From contig VGBQ01000093.1 in NCBI GenBank assembly GCA_016870425.1, positions 1-9,639 of the forward strand: DNA of 9,639 bases. The letters are read 5' to 3'. The notes under the pieces were generated by a model. That model had not been told where the DNA came from and did no database searches. It worked only from the letters and a program-made list of their open reading frames with translations. Below are positions 6,288 to 9,639 of this stretch, piece by piece (positions within the stretch are counted from its first letter, which is position 1; each line of letters starts with the position of its first letter). The position numbers and the translations under genes are program-made. The DNA is from Actinomycetota bacterium (GTDB lineage Bacteria > Actinomycetota > Actinomycetes > S36-B12).

Positions 6288-6788
6288 TCAGGCGGAGGGG
6301 GTTCCTTGCACGTCCGCGAGCAATTCTTCGAATCTCGTGCGGGCACGCGAGAGTGCCGCCCCCGCTCCCCCCTCGGTGATGCCGAGGGCGGTCGCGAGCT
6401 GGGCCCCGCTGAGGCCTTCCCAGGCGGCCAGGCGCAGCACCTCTCGATCACGGGGCGACAGGCGCCGCCACGCGTCCGCCAGGCTCGCGTCATCGGTCAC
6501 GATGACTGAGGGATCGGACTCGTCGATCGCGTCCATGTCACCGAGGTCGGCGACGAGCACCTCCTGCGGGCGTCGACGGTAGTTCGCCAGCACGCGCCGG
6601 GCCACGGCGTAGAGCCACGGGAGTTCGGCGCCGGAGGGGATGTCGGAGCGGCGGCGCCAGGCGATGACGAGCACGTCGGCGGTGAGGTCATCGGCCGTCG
6701 AGGCCGGATCGGCGCTGCCGCCGAGGCGCCGATAGAGATATCGGCGCACGTCGATGGCGTGAGCATCGACCATCTCCTCGAGCGTCAC
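6288..6788 (-). CDS. ECF-family RNA polymerase sigma factor
   Basis: A 166-residue protein of normal ECF length with only regions 2 and 4. Region 2 (about 7-75) includes DDLTADVLVIAWRR (33-46), which contacts core polymerase, and ELPWLYAVARRVLANYRRR (55-73), which melts and recognises the -10 element. An acidic linker (about 80-103) leads to region 4 (about 105-158) with LSPRDREVLRLAAWEGLSG and the helix-turn-helix QLATALGITEGGAGAALSRA, which reads the -35 element. The start is GTG with AGGGAG about 4 nt upstream. It is followed after 25 nt by the membrane protein gene, the usual arrangement for a sigma factor held inactive by a membrane partner. The preceding mobA-like gene ends 57 nt upstream, so the pair may be read from the upstream operon or from its own promoter. 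The target genes are unknown. Confidence 0.93.
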   Translation of the reverse strand: MTLEEMVDAHAIDVRRYLYRRLGGSADPASTADDLTADVLVIAWRRRSDIPSGAELPWLYAVARRVLANYRRRPQEVLVADLGDMDAIDESDPSVIVTDDASLADAWRRLSPRDREVLRLAAWEGLSGAQLATALGITEGGAGAALSRARTRFEELLADVQGTPSA

Positions 6789-6845
6789 CGCTCTCCCTTC
6801 GCGTGCGTCCGGGCCTTCGACGCAGGAGCGAGTCTGCCGGATCCC

Positions 6846-7418
6846 CTAGGAGAAGCCGAGACTTCCGGCATCCTCCGGCCGGTCAATGTCTGCTGAGGCC
6901 GACCACTGGTCGATGATCGCCACCACCGTCTGCGGCCTGAGGTCGTCGAGCACCTGCCGGATCGCACGATGTTGGCCATCGGCGTACGCCGCCACCGCTG
7001 CCCTGAGCGCTGGCACGGCGTAGACGGCGGTCATCGGCTGCTCGCGTCCCGCGTCGTCGGTGACCACGGCAGCGGCCGCGTCATCGATGACCTGGCGTAG
7101 CGCTGTCACGGCAGCTCCCCCCGCGGGAGCATCACCGGCGAGCACGGCGACGTGGGTGACGCCTGCCGGCAGGCAGGCGAGCCCCGCGATGAGTGCGGCG
7201 CACGGGCCGCCGCCGGGCGGCACCTCACGCGTCCAGATGACATCCGTGTCGAGGGGGCGCTCCGGGCCGACGACGATGACGACGTCGGTGACCTCCGCGA
7301 CTCCGGCGACGGTGACCTCCAGGAGACTGCGACCTTCCCCATCGCGCAGCGCCAACTTGTCCGCGCCGAAGCGTCGGGACTCGCCGCCCGCGATGACGAT
7401 CGCGGCTAGGGAGCCCAC
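6846..7418 (-). CDS. MobA-like nucleotidyltransferase
   Basis: A 190-residue Rossmann-type NTP transferase. The signature nucleotide-binding loop AGGESRRFGADK (10-21) is intact, followed by PPGGGPCAALIAGL (67-80) and AGDAP (94-98), where family members usually have CD-x-P with a metal-binding Asp. D96 is in place but the Cys is Gly. The C-terminus has DIDRPEDA (177-184), like the D-x-D-T-P-E-D tail of MobA. MobA adds GMP to molybdopterin for bis-MGD enzymes; MocA, CofC and sugar nucleotidyltransferases share the loop. No molybdenum enzyme is in the window, so the substrate is open. The GTG start overlaps the end of the hydratase gene by 13 nt with no separate Shine-Dalgarno, so translation is probably coupled. 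I call the fold firmly and MobA itself tentatively. Confidence 0.75.
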   Translation of the reverse strand: MGSLAAIVIAGGESRRFGADKLALRDGEGRSLLEVTVAGVAEVTDVVIVVGPERPLDTDVIWTREVPPGGGPCAALIAGLACLPAGVTHVAVLAGDAPAGGAAVTALRQVIDDAAAAVVTDDAGREQPMTAVYAVPALRAAVAAYADGQHRAIRQVLDDLRPQTVVAIIDQWSASADIDRPEDAGSLGFS

Positions 7419-8179
7419 TCCGGCTTCCGCTTCTCGAGGAAGGCCGTCATGCCCTCGCGCGCCTCGGTGGAGGTGAAGAGTCCCGCGGACACCTCGGCCG
7501 TCCAGGCGAAGGACTCGTCGCGCGTCATCGCGGGCACGCGACGCAGCAACTCCTTGGTGCGCGCCACCGCCTCCGGTCCGCCGAGGCGGAGCTGGTCGAC
7601 GTACGCCGCGATAGCAGCGTCGAGACCATCGGCCTCGACGACCTGCGTGATCAGGCCCGCCGCGCGCACGCGCTCAGCGCTCACGCGCTCGCCGGTGAGC
7701 AGGAGCTCCTGCGCATCGCGACGGTGCATCACCTGAAGACACACGACCGAGATGATCGCAGGCGCCACCCCGACGCGGACCTCACTGAATGCGAAGCGCG
7801 CCTCCTCGGAGGCGACGGCGATATCGCAGGCAGCGACCAGACCGTTTCCACCGCCGGCGACATGACCCTGCACGCGAGCGATGATCGGCTTGGGGTGATC
7901 GAGCATCGCGACGAGCACGCCAACGAGGCCGCTCGTGCCGCCGGAGGCGAAGCCGCCGCTGGTCGCTGCCACCGCGCCCGCGAGATCGGCGCCGGAGCAG
8001 AAGGTCGTGCCGCTGCCGGTGAGCACGACGACACGGACGGCCGGGTCTTCGGCCGTCGCACGCAGGTGCTCGAGCAGCAGGGCCATCGACTCGGCGTCGA
8101 GCCGGTTCTTGGCGTCGGGGCGATCGAGCGTGATGGTGGCGACGCCGTCGACCACCGCACAGGTGACAGGAGCGCTCAC
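7406..8179 (-). CDS. Enoyl-CoA hydratase/isomerase family protein, LiuC-like
   Basis: A 257-residue crotonase of standard length. The oxyanion-hole segments are CSGADLAG (61-68) and GHVAGGGNG (105-113). E133 in FSEVRVG matches the second catalytic Glu of enoyl-CoA hydratase. The first catalytic Glu is replaced by G113. From memory of the family this GGGxG...SEVRxGxxPA pattern is seen in bacterial methylglutaconyl-CoA and carboxygeranoyl-CoA hydratases (LiuC/AtuE) of leucine and acyclic terpene breakdown. The neighbouring dehydrogenase supports a branched-chain acyl-CoA substrate. No carboxylase (LiuB/LiuD) is in the window, so a full leucine pathway is not shown. The GTG start overlaps the dehydrogenase stop (GTGA, 4 nt), a typical coupled junction. 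The superfamily is certain; the substrate is inferred. Confidence 0.9.
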   Translation of the reverse strand: MSAPVTCAVVDGVATITLDRPDAKNRLDAESMALLLEHLRATAEDPAVRVVVLTGSGTTFCSGADLAGAVAATSGGFASGGTSGLVGVLVAMLDHPKPIIARVQGHVAGGGNGLVAACDIAVASEEARFAFSEVRVGVAPAIISVVCLQVMHRRDAQELLLTGERVSAERVRAAGLITQVVEADGLDAAIAAYVDQLRLGGPEAVARTKELLRRVPAMTRDESFAWTAEVSAGLFTSTEAREGMTAFLEKRKPEWAP

Positions 8180-9333
8180 TTCTTGCCCATGCCTTCGAGC
8201 ATCGTGATGACGCGCAGCATGACCTCATCGGCACCGCCGCCGATGGAGACCAGACGCGAGTCGCGGAAGTAGCGGGCCGGCCACATCTCCTCGGCGTAGC
8301 CCATGCCCCCGTGGAACTGCACGCACGTGTCTGCGACCTCGCGCACGAGGCGACCGGTCTTGAGCTTGGCAACGGTTGCCTCGCGGGTGACGTCCTGACC
8401 CGCCATGTACTTGTCCGCGGCGTACTGCAGGAAGCCGTCGAGGGTGTCCACGTCGGCGTAGAGCTCGGCAAGGCGGTACTGCAGGTGCTGGTTGGCGAGC
8501 AGCGGCTTGCCGAACGCCACACGCTGCTGGAGGTAGTCCTTCGTGCGATCCAGTGCGCGTCGCGCGCCCGCGACGGCGATATAGGCACCGACGAGGCGCT
8601 CGTCCTGGAACTGCGCCATCTGCTGCTGGAAGCCGCGGTCGGGCTCGCCGATGGTGTTGCTCACCGGCACGCGCACCTGATCGAGCACGATCTCAGCTGT
8701 GTCACTGCAGCGATTGCCCATCTTGTCGATCTTGCGGCCGACGCTGAAGCCGGGTGTCGACGTGGGCACGATGATGAGGCTCATGCCGTGGTAGTCGCCG
8801 GGCTGCGAGTCGGGGTCGGTGCGCGCGAGCAGGCACAGCCAGTCGGCCTGCGTGCCGTTGGTGATCCACATCTTGCGACCGGTGATGACCCAGTCGTCAC
8901 CGTCGCGCACCGCGCGGGTCCGAAGACCGGCCACATCGGATCCCGCATCGGGCTCGCTCACGGCGATGGAGCAGACCATCTCGCCGCGCAGCGTCGGCTC
9001 AAGGTAGGTGCGCTTGAGCTCATCCGAGCCGTAGCGCGCGAGTGCCGGGGTCGCCATGGAGGTCTCGACGGCGATAGCCATCGGCACTCCCGCCGCGTCC
9101 ATGCGTCCGAGTTCCTGCGCGAGCACGTAGGTGAAGGAGTGGTCGGCGCCGCCTCCGCCGAACTCGGGGTCGTATTCGAGGCCGAGGGCACCGAGCTCGG
9201 CAAGCTTGGGGAAGACCTCGTGCGCCGGGAAGATCCCGGCCTCCTCCCACGCGTCGATGTGCGGGTTGATCTCCTCGTCGACCAGGCGTCGCAGCGACTT
9301 GCGGAACTGCTCGTGCTCCTCGGTGAACTCCAT
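8176..9333 (-). CDS. Acyl-CoA dehydrogenase, isovaleryl/citronellyl-CoA dehydrogenase-like
   Basis: A 385-residue flavoenzyme that would introduce the alpha-beta double bond of an acyl-CoA, passing electrons to ETF. Seen (numbered from the chosen ATG): the FAD-site signature CSIAVSEPDAGSD (121-133), KMWITNG (154-160), the dimer-interface region QRVAFGKPL (270-278), and the C-terminal FAD region QFHGGMGY (339-346) ending IGGGADEVM. The catalytic Glu of medium-chain enzymes is replaced by Gly (G366). E245 in FQDERL sits where isovaleryl-CoA dehydrogenase has its base (Glu254). This suggests a branched-chain substrate. I start at 9333 because AGGGAG ends directly at the upstream ATG (9339), leaving no spacer, but lies 6 nt before the second. 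The tetR stop codon (9344-9346) overlaps the same site, so translation is likely coupled. Confidence 0.93.
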   Translation of the reverse strand: MEFTEEHEQFRKSLRRLVDEEINPHIDAWEEAGIFPAHEVFPKLAELGALGLEYDPEFGGGGADHSFTYVLAQELGRMDAAGVPMAIAVETSMATPALARYGSDELKRTYLEPTLRGEMVCSIAVSEPDAGSDVAGLRTRAVRDGDDWVITGRKMWITNGTQADWLCLLARTDPDSQPGDYHGMSLIIVPTSTPGFSVGRKIDKMGNRCSDTAEIVLDQVRVPVSNTIGEPDRGFQQQMAQFQDERLVGAYIAVAGARRALDRTKDYLQQRVAFGKPLLANQHLQYRLAELYADVDTLDGFLQYAADKYMAGQDVTREATVAKLKTGRLVREVADTCVQFHGGMGYAEEMWPARYFRDSRLVSIGGGADEVMLRVITMLEGMGKK

Positions 9334-9343
9334 CGTCATCTCC

Positions 9344-9639
9344 CTACTGTGTCGTGCGAAGGTCGAGGGCTCCCGCCCAGAGCTGTGTGAGGGTGGCCAC
9401 CGCTGTCACCTCGTCATGTGTCTCACCGCGGCCGAACCAGTGGCGCGCGAAACCCTCGACCATGGCGCACAGCGCGGCTGCAGCTGCGTGAGCATCAAGA
9501 TCGCCGCGCGCCTGACCATCTGCCTGGAGGTGGCGGATGGTCGCGGCGACGCGCTCGACGTGCGCGGCGCGCAGGCCCGCGAGCACCGCGCGGAAGGTCT
9601 CGTCGGTGGTGGCGGCCTGCTCGACCACCTCGAGCAGTC
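9344..9639 (-). CDS. TetR-family transcriptional regulator, C-terminal part (cut by window edge)
   Basis: The frame enters from the right edge and ends at TAG 9344-9346, giving about 98 residues of a ligand-binding domain. Recognisable features are helices rich in Ala and Arg, with QADGQARGDLDAHAAAAALC, MVEGFARHWF and a tail LTQLWAGALDL, typical of the TetR C-terminal segment that senses an effector and dimerises. The N-terminal helix-turn-helix lies outside the window, so DNA binding cannot be seen. The stop lies 10 nt before the chosen acyl-CoA dehydrogenase start, indicating a shared transcript. By analogy to other TetR proteins heading acyl-CoA catabolic operons, it may repress this operon and be released by an acyl-CoA; that is inference. 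Confidence 0.8.
   Translation of the reverse strand, partial: LLEVVEQAATTDETFRAVLAGLRAAHVERVAATIRHLQADGQARGDLDAHAAAAALCAMVEGFARHWFGRGETHDEVTAVATLTQLWAGALDLRTTQ

Noticed and set aside
4691..6379. 562-codon plus-strand open frame opposite the sigma/anti-sigma genes
   Set aside because: It starts inside the tRNA-Ser(UGA) and its product is His/Gly/Arg-rich without domains. The minus-strand genes have good ribosome sites and known motifs.
8311..9390. 359-codon plus-strand open frame opposite the acyl-CoA dehydrogenase
   Set aside because: It is an antisense shadow of a strongly conserved enzyme, with no domain of its own.

Overview
The window is GC-rich and densely coded. It has Shine-Dalgarno sites, several GTG starts, an ECF sigma factor and a LiuC/isovaleryl-type acyl-CoA catabolic cluster. 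This fits a chromosomal segment of an Actinomycetota bacterium; I cannot place it below phylum. No transposase, integrase, phage gene, CRISPR array or replication origin is visible.

Layout from left to right. (1) 1-248 holds no gene I can support but carries a perfect 15-bp inverted repeat. (2) A Tat-exported Rieske-like protein (+) has an atypical second cluster motif and ends at a strong terminator that abuts a convergent tRNA-Ser(GCU) (-). (3) A ROK/polyphosphate-glucokinase-like kinase (+) converges on a minus-strand pair: a dimethylarginine dimethylaminohydrolase-type hydrolase and a small CrtO-like membrane protein. (4) Next is a damaged stretch (-): a 5'-truncated YbjQ-family gene directly after an AEC-type permease gene broken by a single-base frameshift. 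The shift also creates one long reading frame joining the two, which should not be taken for a natural fusion. Upstream of the permease is a compact cluster of direct and inverted repeats. (5) A strong hairpin lies downstream of tRNA-Ser(UGA) (-). (6) An ECF sigma factor and a single-pass membrane protein (-) form a probable sigma/anti-sigma pair without the classical zinc anti-sigma motif. (7) At the right end is a tightly coupled minus-strand operon: TetR regulator (cut by the window edge), acyl-CoA dehydrogenase, LiuC-like enoyl-CoA hydratase and MobA-like nucleotidyltransferase, with 4- and 13-nt overlaps between coding regions.

Working together: the right-hand operon looks like a TetR-controlled branched-chain or isoprenoid acyl-CoA oxidation unit with a nucleotidyltransferase appended. 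The sigma/membrane protein pair lies 57 nt downstream and may be partly co-transcribed. The left half is a set of small housekeeping or accessory genes around two tRNA-Ser genes. I see no obvious new multi-gene system. The points most worth a second look are the atypical Rieske motif, the non-canonical anti-sigma candidate, the frameshifted permease with truncated YbjQ, and the two repeat structures.
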